Shown here one piece after another: positions 43,965 through 56,668 of a stretch of DNA of 64,000 bases. The position numbers and the translations under genes were made by a program. Each line of letters begins with the position of its first letter. Within the stretch, counting starts at the first letter, position 1. This DNA comes from Effrenium voratum (taxonomy: Eukaryota > Sar > Dinophyceae > Suessiales > Symbiodiniaceae): the NCBI GenBank assembly GCA_963377175.1, contig CAUJNA010001505.1, positions 1 through 64,000 of the forward strand, read 5' to 3'. Below the pieces are notes generated by a model. That model had not been told where the DNA came from. It ran no database searches and worked only from the letters and a program-made list of their open reading frames with translations.

Positions 43965-45083
43965 GAGCATTTGCCTCGTGGGTCTCTGGAGGTGATCGGC
44001 CCCTGACATGGGGTGATCCAAACTCCGGTAGTGACAGCTCTGACGTCAGCTTTGGTAAGCTGCAACAGGTACGCGGCACCAAGTGGGGTTTTGACGAGTT
44101 TGGAGCATTTGCTGCAATTCTGGCAGATGGTTCACTCGTGACATGGGGCGCTGCCGGTGCTGGCGGTGACAGTTCGGCGGTAAGAGATCAGCTCCGGAAT
44201 GTGAAGCAGGTTCAGGCTGCGCATAACGCGTTTGCTGCAATCCTAGCAGATGGTTCAGTCGTTACGTGGGGATGTCAAACCGCTGGAGGCAACAGCTATG
44301 CAGTCAAAGATCAGCTGAGGAATGTGCTGCAAATTCAGGCTGCAGACTGCGCATTTGCTGCGATCTTGGCAGACGGTTCAGTGGTTTCATGGGGCGATAT
44401 AGACTTTGGTGGCAACAGTTCCCAGGTCCAAGGTCAGCTCAAGAATGTGCGGCAGGTACAGGCTACAAGTGCGGCGTTTGCTGCTATCCTGGAGGATGGA
44501 TCGGTTGTTACATGGGGCGATCCAGACCATGGCGGCGACAGCTCCGCAGTCCAAGATCAACTCAAGGCTGTGCAGCGGGTTCAGGCCACAAGGGAGGCTT
44601 TTGCTGCCCTGCTAGCTGATGGATCGGTTGTTACATGGGGAGATCCAGATCACGGCGGTGACAGCTCAGCAGTTCAAGAACAGCTTCAGGATGTGCAGCA
44701 GGTTCAGGCCACAGCGTGGGCATTTGCCGCGCTTTTGGGAGACGGATCCGTCGTTACCTGGGGCAATGGCCTATTTGGTGGTAACAGCTCTCAAGCCCAA
44801 GACCACCTCCAGCACGTGCAGCGAATACAAGCCTCAGAGTGCGCATTTGCTGCCATCCTGGCGGATGGCTCGATTGTGACATGGGGCCATCCATATTATG
44901 GCGGTGACAGTTCTGAAGTTCAAGCGCAGCTGAGGGCCGTCCAGCATGTCCAGGCCACACAGTTTGCCTTTGCCGCCATCCTGGCAGACGGTCGCGTCGT
45001 TTCATGGGGGAATCCAGACCGCGGCGGGGACAGCTCTCAGGTGCAAGATGGACTAAATAATGTGCAACAACTTCAAGCGTCAT
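43965..45083 (+). CDS. RCC1-like gene, repeat exon
   Basis: Nine tandem units of 41 residues, each of the form WGDPDHGGDSSAVQDQL, a linker, VQQVQAT, and AFAAILADGSVVT. Unit openings are WGDPNSG, WGAAGAG, WGCQTAG, WGDIDFG, WGDPDHG twice, WGNGLFG, WGHPYYG and WGNPDRG. RCC1-like units form beta-propeller blades; the HERC2 label used for such dinoflagellate proteins rests on this region alone, and no HECT domain is seen. Function unknown. The exon ends in the Cys codon before a GC donor at 45084. Confidence 0.9.
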
Positions 45084-45244
45084 GCCACTGGACTTTGCTG
45101 AACATGTTTTTCCTCAACAGTTGTAAAGAATAATCCACCATGTGGGGATGATGTTGTATTTTCCCAATAGTTATTCCACCTCATTTGCTTCACAGTTTTT
45201 GTTTTATTATTTTTTCCGGACCACTCAGCCACCGCAAATCCAAG

Positions 45245-45316
45245 GCAGCAAATTTGCTGCCATCCTAGCGGATGGATCGGTGGTTGCATGGGGCCAAACC
45301 CGATACGGTGACAGAG
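45245..45316 (+). CDS. RCC1-like gene, third exon with tenth unit
   Basis: After CCAAG continues SKFAAILADGSVVAWGQTRYG, restoring the repeat register exactly when the intron 45084-45244 (GC donor, AG acceptor) is removed. A GT donor follows RYG; beyond it, frame and repeats are lost and I cannot follow the gene. Confidence 0.72.
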
Positions 45317-45329
45317 TCCATTGCCGGAT

Positions 45330-46090
45330 GCCGGCGCCATGACGCTACCGGATGCATATCGAAATTGGGATTGACGCGAGCTGGGTCCATTGTTATCTGC
45401 AACGACACCACCCTGGAATTTGACCAAGATACCCCCGTAAAGCGGTGCAGATCTTGGGGTGGGCTGGGCATTTCTCCCGGGTTGCTTTTCAAAAGATCAG
45501 ATGCGCGGTCCACCTGCAGGGAAAATTATTGTGGAATATCATCGCGCTTGAATCCCCGTTGTGATTTGATATCACGCCAGACAATTGCACGACGCCTCAT
45601 GCTTTTTGGGAGAACTCTGTGTTCGTGTTAGTTTCTTATCGTTGGTGATGTTCATGTTGAATGGCTAACAACGCCTTTCTCGTTGGATAAGTGACCGTGC
45701 CCATTTCCCTCGAGCTACGCCCTTTTGCTTGTTGTTGAAGCGTCCACCCTGTTGTTGGTATAGTTGCTGTTTTGCTTGGTTAAATGTAACGCATTGTTTT
45801 GGTCAATTCGTGCCAATAATGCTTCAATCCCAGTTTGCTGGTCAAATCATTCACCAGCCGTTCACAAAAGCCTCTACACACCTGAGATTTCTTCTGCGAT
45901 AATTCTACATCGATTCTACCTCTTAAGGTTCACTGAATGTGGGCTAGAATTGACTATGCTTTTTGGGTGTGGGGGGTGTTGGGCAGAAACACAGAAGTAG
46001 ACAGCCTGAGAAGAATGGGCAATGGTTTGAATTGTTGCACAGGTATCGCTTGCAAGGAGCAACTCTAGGGGATACGTACAGTACGTGTTT
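45330..46090. other. No gene recognised
   Basis: Downstream of the RCC1-like exon. A 119-codon plus frame lacks any motif. Possible further exons could not be identified. Confidence 0.4.
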
Positions 46091-46092
46091 GG

Positions 46093-46446
46093 TAGAGCGA
46101 GAGAGAGAGAGAAAGAAAGAAAGACGGAAGGAGAGAGAGGTGTATATGCATGGAGAGAGAGAGAGAGAGAGAGGAAAACACAAAGAGAGAGACAGAGAGA
46201 GAGAGGGAGACAGAGAGGAAAAGAGAGAGAGAGAGATAGAAAGAGAAAGATAGCATGGTAGTAGCGATAATGAGAGACAAAGAGAAAGAACACAGTCAAG
46301 GGAGGAGAGAAAGGGCAAGAAAGGTAGAGAAAGGGCAAGAAAGGTAGAGAAAGAGAGAGAGAGAGACGGACATACAAAGGGAGATGAAGGGCAAGAACAG
46401 GCGATACAGAGAGAGAGAGAGAGAGAGACAGAGAGAGAGAGAGAGG
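46093..46446. repeat. GA-rich microsatellite array
   Basis: Purine-strand (GA)n mixed with GAAA and a tandem pair of a 21-bp AGAGAAAGGGCAAGAAAGGT-like unit around 46305-46345. Long open frames here (Ser/Leu-rich on minus) are repeat translations. Confidence 0.95.
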
Positions 46447-46449
46447 ACC

Positions 46450-48725
46450 TCAACCCAATTCTTTCGGAAGAGGGCAGCCCTTGACGTGGCCTGAGCCTCA
46501 CTTTCACTGCCATCCCTGCTTGTCGGTTGATCCTTGAAGCATTTCCTTCAGACGATTGGCTTTTCGGCAGGAACACCGGCTCCGCCGCCGCGGAGCGCGG
46601 AGACCCCGAGGCTCGGGTCTCTTATTTGAGGCATCAGCGGCATCAGCGGCTGATCCCAGATTGTGTTTAGCTCAAAGCTTCCGATGTCGCAGCTAGAGCA
46701 AGGCTGCCCTCTTTCCAATAATGGAAGTGGACAAAGGACCTGTCTGCTGCGATGATGGTAGTCCACTAAAGCTACATCCGTAGAACCTTCTTAGGAGGTT
46801 CTGATCGTATGGTTCTGAGGACCTTGAGCTCTGGTCAGAACATCACTGGCAGTTTGCATGTGGATTTCAGCCTGATGTGGAGGGTTGATAAAGATAATCA
46901 GGTGCGCTGTTTGCCGCCTGGGTTATTATTTTGTGTGGCCTACAAGGAGGTTCCCGAGAAGGGTTGTCAATCCCTGAGCCGGTTCTGACACATGGGGCTT
47001 TGAAGGCGGGCCAATGGACAAGTCAGCCGCTGGAACAGGCGCCCTGCTGGGATTACCTGCACCTCCCCACGCCAGGCTTGGGGACATGAGAGTTCCTTGG
47101 AGGTCCAGAGTTGCCAATTTTGCCCCTTTCTCAGTGGGCTTTCGAAGGAATTCTTTGAATTGTTTTACATCTCTACTCCACCTAGCACCTTGAAGACCTG
47201 AAGCAAGAAGTTGTTGTTTGAAAAACAACTAGTTGCAGGAGGCAACACCAGCATACTCAACCGGAACAAAGCGCCCCTCAAAACGTGAACGATTTCAAGT
47301 TATGTCTTAAACAGTGGGAGTGTGTGTTGTCACCAAGATTAGTCGATGCAAGAACAATCGCCCCGTTCCGCGGCAGAAAAGCAAGGTTTGGCCAAGACCG
47401 ATGAGATTTTGCATGCCTGGGAACACGCACCTAGGTGGACGACCTGGTCCAAGCGATTTATTGTGACGGAGAGCGTCGTTGCACTTATGTTTGTGGAATT
47501 CCAGTTGCTTTCACTATCTTTCTCTCACCAATCAGGATGTGTACTGGAACAACCAGGAACACTGAATTTCGGGTAGATTGTGTGTAGAAGGGCCCGTGGT
47601 TCCCGCTTGACTAAGATTCTAAGAAGCTATGGCACCACTTTCTGGGCATTGTTCGATGATACCAAATAATGCCTTTACCCGCCTGAACACTAGCATGGAG
47701 CGTCAGGGTGGCCATAAGCTTCAGGGTTTGTGGATATTGTCCATGTTTATTGGGTGATTGTTGAAGCCCCCATGTTGATTGTTGACCATGATCATTAGCA
47801 CCACATGTTTCATTTGTCATGTCTCCGGTGGTTATGTTGCGATCATGTTCATGTCTGTGGATCTGAACAAATCGCAACGAGTTTAGCGAAGCTTATCCCT
47901 GCCATGCGGTCTTTTTGAGATTCCTTACTTCTAGTTGCTGAGGTAAGGCAATTTCCTAGCTGGGATCCATGGATGCGCACAGCGTCGACAATCCCGCCAA
48001 TGGGAGCAACGGTTTGGTCAGGAATCTGCACGGAGGGAAGAGACGAATGCGACTTGGAGCGAAAGTGGAGGAATATGGGTGTGTCATTTGTGAGGGTTCC
48101 TTGTTGTGGTGCTTTGAAAGGGAAACCACTCTTTGTGTGGGACGCATCATTCTGAGACAAACTCACATGCAAGCAGAAGGGGGCCTTGCCTTTTCAAGGA
48201 TGGCGAGTTTCCTCTTGGTTTCCCGCAAGAGAGCGGCCACAAGGCGGTTCACTTCTGAAACAGATTCATGAAGCCTTCTTTGTACTTGTAATGGTAATGT
48301 GGGGTAGGCGCCCAACATCGGGCGATGAGTGCTGCGTGTTTGTGTTTGATTGGTAGGTGTTTGAAACAAAGCAGCACAGGATATTACTGGCTTTGCATTT
48401 TCACCCTTTCATTGTTCATGAGACAGTGTTGCTTTTCAATATGAGGACCCAACATTTACACTAGTACTACTCCTAGTGGTCCCAAGAAAGATACTCCGTG
48501 CCAAGTGCTTCTTGAAGTACAGCTACAGGCATTGGTCAGATGTGGTGCTCCCCTGCTCCGAGCTTTTGGACAAATGAGATGTAGCATGAGCCCTTGCTGC
48601 ACGTGCTTGCCAGCAGCACAAGTAGGTGTTTGTCAATGGGGTGGCATTGGGGGTTCTGTTGCAAGCTGCATGTGTGTGCCAAGGAGGAGCCGGAGTTTCA
48701 GAGGCCAGCTCTGTTTGGGATTTGT
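46450..48725. other. Non-coding stretch, no gene recognised
   Basis: A GC-rich patch near 46575-46625 and scattered short open frames only; nothing with both splice edges and a family motif. Confidence 0.4.
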
Positions 48726-48937
48726 TGGAACTTGAACCCCTCCATTTGGGCTGAAAAAACAGCCCCGCGCCTTTTCGTTATGTACGGGGCTGTCCCTTCA
48801 CTTGTTTTGCAGGCCAAAAACCATTGTAAACCGATACTGAGTAAAAAGCAAAACAATACCCCCAGAAGGCATGAAGACACACGTCAGATCCAAGTTGTTA
48901 TCGCACACCAAGATTGCGGAATCATAAGTTTGCAGGG

Positions 48938-48982
48938 CCCAAACCGATACCCAAACCGATGCCCAACCGATACCCAACTCAT
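48938..48982. repeat. Short tandem repeat CCCAAACCGATAC
   Basis: Three to four drifting 12-13-bp units. The core ACCGATAC is the same word found in the flanking direct repeats, linking it to the surrounding element. Confidence 0.8.
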
Positions 48983-49020
48983 TAGCCGCCATGCCGAATC
49001 CAACCAGCTGCCCTGCAGCC

Positions 49021-49480
49021 TTCCCTGGAGCTGCCAAAACGTGCTTTGTGTACTACATTTGTACTGCAAAGTTGCGACTGCCGCGCTGGAGCTGCCAAAA
49101 TGTACTCGTCCACTACACTGTACTACACTTAGTTGCGCTGAACAGCTGCGACTTTCGAGCCGGAGCTGCCAAAGTGTACTGCGTGCTACTGAACAGTTGC
49201 GACTTTCCGAATTTCCAGCTGGAGCTGCCAAAATGTACTTTGTGTGCTGCACTTGTACTGATTGGTTGCGACTTTCCAGCCGGAGCTGCCAACATGTACT
49301 TTGTGTACTACGCTTGTTCTGAAAGTTGCGACTTTCCAGCTGGAGCTGCCAAAATGTACTTTCTGTACTGCACATGCACTGAAAAGTTGCGACTTTCGAG
49401 CCGGAGCTGGCAGAGCGTACTTCGTATACTGCACTTGTACGGAAAAGTCGCGACTTTCGAGCTAGAGCTGCCAAAACACC
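49021..49480. repeat. Minisatellite of about 60-bp units, about eight copies
   Basis: The unit runs GTTGCGACTTTCCAGC, then TGGAGCTGCCAAAATGTACT, then TTGTGTACT and GCACTTGTACTGAAAA. GCTGCCAA or a one-base variant appears about every 60-75 bp. Long open frames on both strands here translate the repeat and should not be taken as genes. Confidence 0.93.
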
Positions 49481-49579
49481 GCAAACCGATGCTGAGGAAA
49501 AAACGATACTGACCGATACTGGAGCATAGGGTTGTCCACGGTGTTGTTTCTTCAGCCCATTTGGGTGTTTCAGAAATGG

Positions 49580-51280
49580 GGAACGCCCCCCTCCTGAGAT
49601 AGTTGGACAAAGAAACGAGAAGGACGAGCCATGCAAGAATACAAAGGAGGAGATCAGTATGTCAGGGCGTGAGGGGAATGAGGGCTGATGATGGCCGGGA
49701 CTTGTTTTTTCGGCAAGTGAATAGCTTGTCCACTTGACAACTTGAGAGCACTACTTCCAGTTGAAGGAGCCCTTTTCGTCCAATAGCATTTAACGTTCTT
49801 TGCTGAGACAGCCTTCCTGTGGTGAGTGTGGAAGGCAGACCTTCGGCTGCTTGCTCGGAGTAGCCCGTTTTCTGGGTCCTTCGGTAGGCTCCTTAATTTT
49901 TGGGCGCAGTCACACAGTCAGGTGGCTATCAAAATTGTGCCCATGTGGAGGAGCCCTTTTGAAACGACCTTGAAGGAGACCGAACCCCGTTTTCTACAAC
50001 AAGCGCACCGGTCACCATTCATTTCTATGAAGCTTGAGCTTGGCGGCACGAACACAGACTTCAGCTACCTTACTCTTAGCATTGGTTCACTGTCGTCCTG
50101 GATGAGTGCTTGCACGCGAAGCGAGGGAGAAGCTGTCGCCCTGAGGCGTATTTGGGGCTGGGCAGCTTGCTTGAATCCGGCAAGGTTTTCGGCTTCACCC
50201 CCCCTCCCCCCCCGGAGTGCGCTGCCCCTTGCCCAAGAAATGTGAGCAGTCGTGACTCCTGGACATGGAGTATGTGATCCCACGCTTAACGGTCCTTGGA
50301 GACTCCAGGTCAATAGTGCTCTTGCAATGAGCTCATATCTGGGCTGCTGAAACTACATTCAGCTCCGAACACATCCCCATCAGGCCACGTGGTTGAAGCT
50401 GCCCTCCAACCTCATCGAAACCCTTGTTTGGATCCCGCCAAAACTTCCCTCGAAGCCGGACGTGCGCCAAGTGGCCCTTCAATTAGATTCTTCCAAGCTT
50501 CCGCCAAAACAGCTGGCAGCTGGCTCTCCCTGTATTTTGTTGCTCGTTTGCTGTTTACTGTATACCTTGCAACGTGGATTGTTCACTTTGAGACTTGTGG
50601 CAGCAGATGGGCACTGTTACCCATGACACAGGCTTGTGCCAGCTTGGGGGACCCACACTAAAGACCGCCAGGCAGCTGGCGCAATCCGCCCGTCACTACG
50701 AGCGTCTTCGACTGGAGGCCGCTTCCCAAACTTGAGGACTGAAAGTCGGTTTCCTGCTGTTTCCTTGCAGAATCACTTTTTGCGGGCATGATGACGCTCG
50801 TCCATCTTCAGAAACCCATAAAAGGGGTTCTCGTCTCCGCAGTTAAAGCGTTGCCAAATGGCGAGCATGCATCCAATTTGCTGTGTTCAACAAACTTCAC
50901 AGCACGTGTGTTTACTACAAGGTGGCGGTTCTTCTTTCAGAAGCCCGATTTTGGATAGGGAGGGGGTCATGATGTAGTTTACGGGTATGACCCCCCAAAC
51001 TATGATAGTACTGAGCTCAAGGGCATTCTCCCCCTACCTGTTCACGAGAGCACTTGGGAGTCAATGGGGGGCTCACCCTGATGAATGTCCCTTCCTTTAT
51101 GGGATTTGTTGATCAGTCGAGCAGATGTTTCACACTAAACGAATTGGCATGTTTAGCTACACCGTCCACAAGAAGCCCTCAAACCAGCCAGACCACTTTG
51201 CCGTGCTTAATGGGCATTCATTACACAAAATATACACCTACCTTGTATCCCGCACAAGTCTGAATCACTAAAAGAGACAT
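49580..51280. other. Mostly non-coding, possible small exons
   Basis: Two patches with even codon use read KLPSNLIETLVWIPPKLPSK (about 50394) and KTARQLAQSARHYERLRLEA (about 50659) on the plus strand. Neither is recognised, and splice edges are not convincing. Confidence 0.3.
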
Positions 51281-51289
51281 GGGTGGACC

Positions 51290-51436
51290 ACCGAAAGTAC
51301 ACACACACACAAGCACCTGTGGGACCACCCAAGTTTCCCACGTCCTTTTTGGGGAAATAGTTGGATGTGCCAAAACGCCGAGCCCCTCCAAAAAGGTGGT
51401 TTTCTTTTGTTCTCCCTTTAAACCAGCTTCCAAAGA
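51290..51436 (-). repeat. Dispersed repeat, copy A
   Basis: Minus-strand core TTTGGAAGCTGGTTTAAAGG, then an AAAACCACC block, ending near a CA/GT run (51299-51312). Similar to copy B at 59498-59625 in core, order and terminal CA run. Confidence 0.55.
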
Positions 51437-51439
51437 GTA

Positions 51440-54400
51440 CTGTCAACAAAGACATCCCTCAATGTTGTCCGTTGCTTCGGTCCGACCAGGCGGAGCGTGC
51501 GCATGACGAGCTTGCGAGCGACAACATGGCACTGCGGCGTCGGCGGCCTGGGATGCGGCTACCTGGGCACTTTTTGATTTGAAAAGGAGCTGACAGTTTA
51601 ATCACTGCTTCAACGGGCGGCTTCTCATCAATGGGAGGTTTTGGCAATTCTATGCGCTAGATTAATGTCTGGGAATGGGAGTGGAGCTTACAAGCGGCCT
51701 TCTGGCAGAAGCATCCTCAGCAAATCCTGAGTGACTTTACAAGGGTAAAACAGATCCTATTGTTTAAGCAATATTGGAACACCATTGTCCATTACTGAGT
51801 TGTTGCATTGCCCTCACTGGGTAATTGGCGTGGACCTTTCGTGAGTCGTAACGAGCATAGGTGGATACCGTGATGCCACTTTACATCCAGATCATGATGC
51901 GTCCGTGTTTCTGCCGAGCCGTCGACCCAACACGCAATCTGCAGATATCCAGTATTGGTGCCTGCCTGCAGCAAGTTGTAAGGGGAAGATAATTGACTTG
52001 TTGCAGGGCACTGCAGATAGGCTGCATAATTGTTCTATCCGAGTTTGATCATTGTTTTGGCTTGCCATGATGAAGCGAGTCTTCAGCCGACGTCGACCGG
52101 TTCGCCGAACGGTAGCCGAACATGGTTGGCTTTGGGTTCAGTTGAAATGAGCAAAAAGTGTTCAAGTGTTCTGCTGGTAGGGGAATCCTGAATCCAGGTT
52201 CCTTCTTGCCCCAAACGAGCGTACCCCTCATCATCAAGCCGTATACAACTTGTTTGTGGGAGTGCAGCTTGTTGTCATCTTATTGGCATACGTTTTCATG
52301 GATATGAGGTGTTCATTGGGCAGATGTTTGGTTCAGCCCTGACGGATCCCCAAGCGACAGTTTTCGGGGCTTTGATAAACCTGAGGCGAATGCGAGTCCT
52401 TGCGTGGCCTCTTTGTGCGGCAGCAGCAGCAGCAGATTGCGTTTTGGACTGGTCCCTTCCTGGTGGGGGCTCCCAGCCTAGGCTGGGCTTTGAGGGAAGT
52501 GGATGAAGGGAAGCACAACGGTGGACACAATGCAGCTGGGAAAGAACAAAAACGGGTGCGAGAAGTTAAGAAGGGTGAGGAGGCATGTTTGGCAGCTTCT
52601 TTCCGAAGGAATGACACACCTTGGGCCCTGCACACGCCGTCAACAGGTGTCCACACGCGAATCCATCATTTTGACAGCATCCAGGTTGACGTGTTCGAGT
52701 CAGCGCAAAGTAAAAGCAACCCTGCATACTTTGTTCTGACATCGAATTGAAGTTCATGCTGATTGCATGGTAGCGGCTGCACCCCTGCTAGTGAATAGTT
52801 GGATGCGTCTCGGTGCAGAAAATGGCGGTCCTGATCTTAGACCATACTTCTGAGACATCATTGAGAAACCGAGAGTTGGGCTGTCTCACGCAGTGTAACT
52901 TGGTTCTAAAGAAAAAGCACCCGGAAACCGACCATTGTCAGAGATACCTCATTCAGGGTTGTGAAGGAACCAAGAGTTAAGCAACTCATACCCACTTTTC
53001 AATGTATCCTTTGGTCTTCAATACCAAATGCATGCTTTTCCCATGGCGACTTGCTTTAACTAAGCAGCGTTTCAGGGGAGGTGGCGAGAACTTCCACAAA
53101 TTGAGTTGCGTCAAAGTAGGGGCAACCCCCCAAAATGGGGGTAATTACCCTCAACGCACACACACACAACCCAACACACACACACACACCACACAAACAC
53201 ACACACGCATAAATCATTTGATTGTTTCGCCTGGCGCTCGGGTCGTCGCCGACCAAAACCTGAGGAGATGGTCGGGGAGAACTCTGCGGCCAAAGCTATG
53301 GCGAAGATGGCTGCCAAGGGGGCACAAGAGGCGTCCGGGTTGGGCGAAGCTCAAACACTCCCCTATAAGCTATCACTGACTGAGTGTGGGGCCTGGATGA
53401 ATTGTGGGATGAGTGGTGGACGTTGCGAGTCCCAAAACCCTCAGCGCTAGGCCCTGGCTGCTGTGCAGCAGGCAGGGCATGCTGGGCGGGGGCGGGGGGA
53501 GGAGGGGCACAGTGCTTGAGCATGACGCAGAAGAACATCGCTGGTCCCTTTTTAGCAGGCTGGGCGGCTTCAAGGGTATGTCGAAGTCAGTTTGTCCTTC
53601 AAATTGGCCTGTTGCGATGACTTTGAACATGCAGAAATCAGGGGGTCAGAGTCAGTCACTGCTTTCAGTAGCTGTTCACAGCCACAGCCTGAAGCTATCA
53701 TGAATTGATTCTTGCCGGCGGGCAAGCGTCAAACACCGCGCAATGAATGGCGGACATCCTTTGCACTGCGCCGACAACAAGGGAAGTGGGTTGCGAAGAA
53801 CTCACACGATTTGCTTTCGGGTAGCAAGTGCGCAATCCTTGTTGCAGGGCACACTATAGGAATTCCGCGGGTCTTAAAGCTGTTGGGCTTCCGAGAGACC
53901 CGTAAATGAGCCCTAAAGTATTTTTCAATCGCGACCCCTTCAACAATCACAAGGTGTTAGAGGACCATTTCGGAGGTTCATCCGAATTTCCACAATTTGC
54001 TGGCTAGGGAAAAGCAAGGTCCAGGTGTTGTTGGCATATTGCGTACGTTGGTGTTCGGGTAGCCAACAGCGGTGAAGCTCCAAATCGAATGGTCGCTTTG
54101 TTTTGGGCTTCCCTGTCAGCACCAAGAGGTCCCGATTTTGCCCACGTAACTCTTAGGGTTTCAACCGAAAACCGGGCCCCCGTTGCTTCTGAAAATGGCG
54201 CTGAAGTCTTCGGGGCGTCGTGTCGGCCAAGGGCGAGAAGGAGGATTCCCTCGTGCGCGGCTCAGGGCGCGACAGCTTTGTGCCACCCTGGTGGAGTTGC
54301 ACCACGAATCCGTTTTGAGCAGGGCTGGGATTGACCACTTTTCGTGGGGAACGCCAGCAAAGAAAACGGGAACACAGCCCTGCGCAGCCTATGCATGATT

Positions 54401-56660
54401 TGTTTGTCGGCAAGGCGATTGTGTCCTGAAGCTCAGGGCCAGACCAGCTATTAACCATGGATCAGCTTGACCGCCCTTCATTGCCCTAGGCACGTGATAA
54501 ACACTCATTCTCCTCAACAAGTCTCGCACTGACCGTTTGCATTTGTTTGGCTGTTTGGAAGTGCTCCCTATTGAGCTTTCTCCATGAAGCAGGGCCTTCT
54601 CGTTGGCTGGAGTACTTCCTGAGATGTCAAGTAAGGTTTTTACTTCATCCGTCAAGCAAGTGAGGAACTGCGCAAATCGAGCTCACACAGGAGCTCACCT
54701 GGGAGCAAAACAATCCAACGCATACGATGAAGGTTCCGACTGGCAAAAAGAAGCCGGGAAGGAACGATCATGTTATAAGAAGAAAGTCCCACCAGAGAAC
54801 TTATTTTTAAGGTCGTTGCATGTGTTGAGAACGCAGTCTTTCTGTCAACGCCCCACCTGCCCGCGTCGCAAATCAGGTCCTGTTTAAGCATTGCCCGTTG
54901 GACAAAGGTTTGCCAAACTGGTCCCAAAAGGGTTTTGCAAGAGGAGCCCGTTTGTCGCAATTTGGCAGTTTGAAAGGTGCTCGGCCGAAGTCTGAGGCAG
55001 ACGCGCAGAGTCTTTCGCTGGACGGCGTGTCCAGGCCGTCAGCCGCGGTATTTGTTCTTCTGGGGCATAATTGCGCAGCAGCTTGAACCGCCAGGGCCAC
55101 TACCAAGACTATTGGCATACTATTTGGAGAAATACCGGAGGTAGTTCCGTCAAGAGTAAGTCTGAGAAAGAGCTGGTTGGTTCACCGGTGCATAGGACAG
55201 AAGGACAAATCGGCATGCGAGTCGCTTCTGGCTTAAAGAGGCTGTCAAAGAATATATGGTGAGCATGTTCAAGTATAACCTTTGGTTGAGAAACAGTCAA
55301 TATGGGTGAATGGTCTAATGCCTTCTGTTTTGTCTTTAAATTCATGGACTTCAACACGGGGTCGACTTTTTTTGGACACCCCCCATGTTTGCTATCACGT
55401 GAAGTAGCTAAAGGTGTGACATGGCGCGACTCCACGCACCAAATTGCTATATACAGGAACTGAGCGTACTTTACCCAACTCCCATGTCGGGGACACAATA
55501 AGTATTGACGGTTGCCCAGTTTGTGCGTGTGTGTTTTTGCATTTGCCTTTTGTCCCGGATGTTTGCGCCAATATTAAAAAGCTCAGTCAACACAAGCTTA
55601 CCCAGAATCAAGGCCCTATGTGAAGAGTTCCCAATTCAAGTTGAGGAGTAAGTTGAATCTTGTTTCATTGCCTGGCCAACTGAGTGTTTGTGCCCGTATG
55701 CATAGACTCTGACCTTCAGCTGCCTTTGCGATGCACAGGGTCTCGACCCACAAGGGCCTCGCGTGGGCTAGTTGCACTTGCCGTTTGCTGCAATTGCCGC
55801 GAGCGGAATTGGACGCATTTTGCCGTACTAACCCTGTCAAAGTCAGAGCACGGAAATCACCCGCCAGAAAGGGGCCAGTGTCATAGGTGAACTTATGCGG
55901 CGTATGTAGAACAAGTTTTGCCATTTCTGCAACGTGTGGCATGTGTGTTTTGTTTTGTGGCCCACTTGCCAGTTTTGTTGGTTGCCCCTGTTCCAGCATC
56001 GGGCCAATATCTCAAGACTGAAGCAATCAAGTCGAGGCTGAATTATTGAAAGAGATGCAGATACAATGGGATCTCGACAGCCCTGTGAAGCTCCGCAACT
56101 ATCTGAACTCTTTGCTTCCTTGCAAAATTGCTTCCCATGAATTTAAAAGTCAACAACTGGCAGTTGTTCAGTTTCTACCCATATGCCAGGTGCGTGATGC
56201 CAGAAAAGACGTCGGCTGCCTGGACTCATCGGCGCTTTGACGGAGCCGCGGAAACTTTAAGTCAAAAGATGACACTGAATAGGTGCGGGGCACACGCAGG
56301 GCGTTACGCCAGATCCTGAATGCCATATATAGTCCCATAGGAACCATGCGGCCCTGGCGCTGTTTGCGGCCCTTGCAGGTCACAACTTCGCTTCGCTCGC
56401 TCCCCTTGCTATGGCTTCCGACCATGAAATGTGATGAACTGTGGTCTGGTGGGTAACAGAATGGGTGGTTTGAGAGCGCCGCATGGGACACTGCCAGACT
56501 AAGCTTCCCGCCTGCCTTTTATTTGTGTTGCCTGCTTGGGTTTCCTTCATTTTTCCATTCAAGCAAGAAGTTTCACTTCTTCGAGCGCATCTAAGTCCGG
56601 CCCAGAAAAGGGAAGGATGTCCCGCCGTGTCTCTCGGCACCAGCTGTTGCCCACTTTGGA
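51440..56660. other. Non-coding stretch, no gene recognised
   Basis: Contains a (CAG)5 near 52420, a CA-rich run at 53155-53210 and a GC-rich patch at 53260-53350 (reading ENSAAKAMAKMAAKGAQEAS). Nothing supports a gene call. Confidence 0.4.
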
Positions 56661-56668
56661 GTTTTCAG

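Larger units (their letters stand above)
48730..49575. mobile_element. Composite element: inverted ends around a 60-bp minisatellite
   Basis: The ends are inverted: 48733-48770 (TTTGGGCTGAAAAAACAG) against 49540-49570 (TTTCTTCAGCCCA). Inside lie direct repeats of AAACCGATACTGAG-AAAAA at 48826-48847 and 49481-49504, which bracket a short array of CCCAAACCGATAC units (48938-48980) and the minisatellite at 49021-49480. No transposase is seen; a non-autonomous element is one reading. Confidence 0.5.

Noticed and set aside
45916..46576. Ser/Leu-rich open frames
   Set aside because: Translations of the GA array.
48884..49636. 250-codon minus-strand gene, and the 242- and 173-codon plus-strand frames opposite
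   Set aside because: All are translations of the 60-bp minisatellite.
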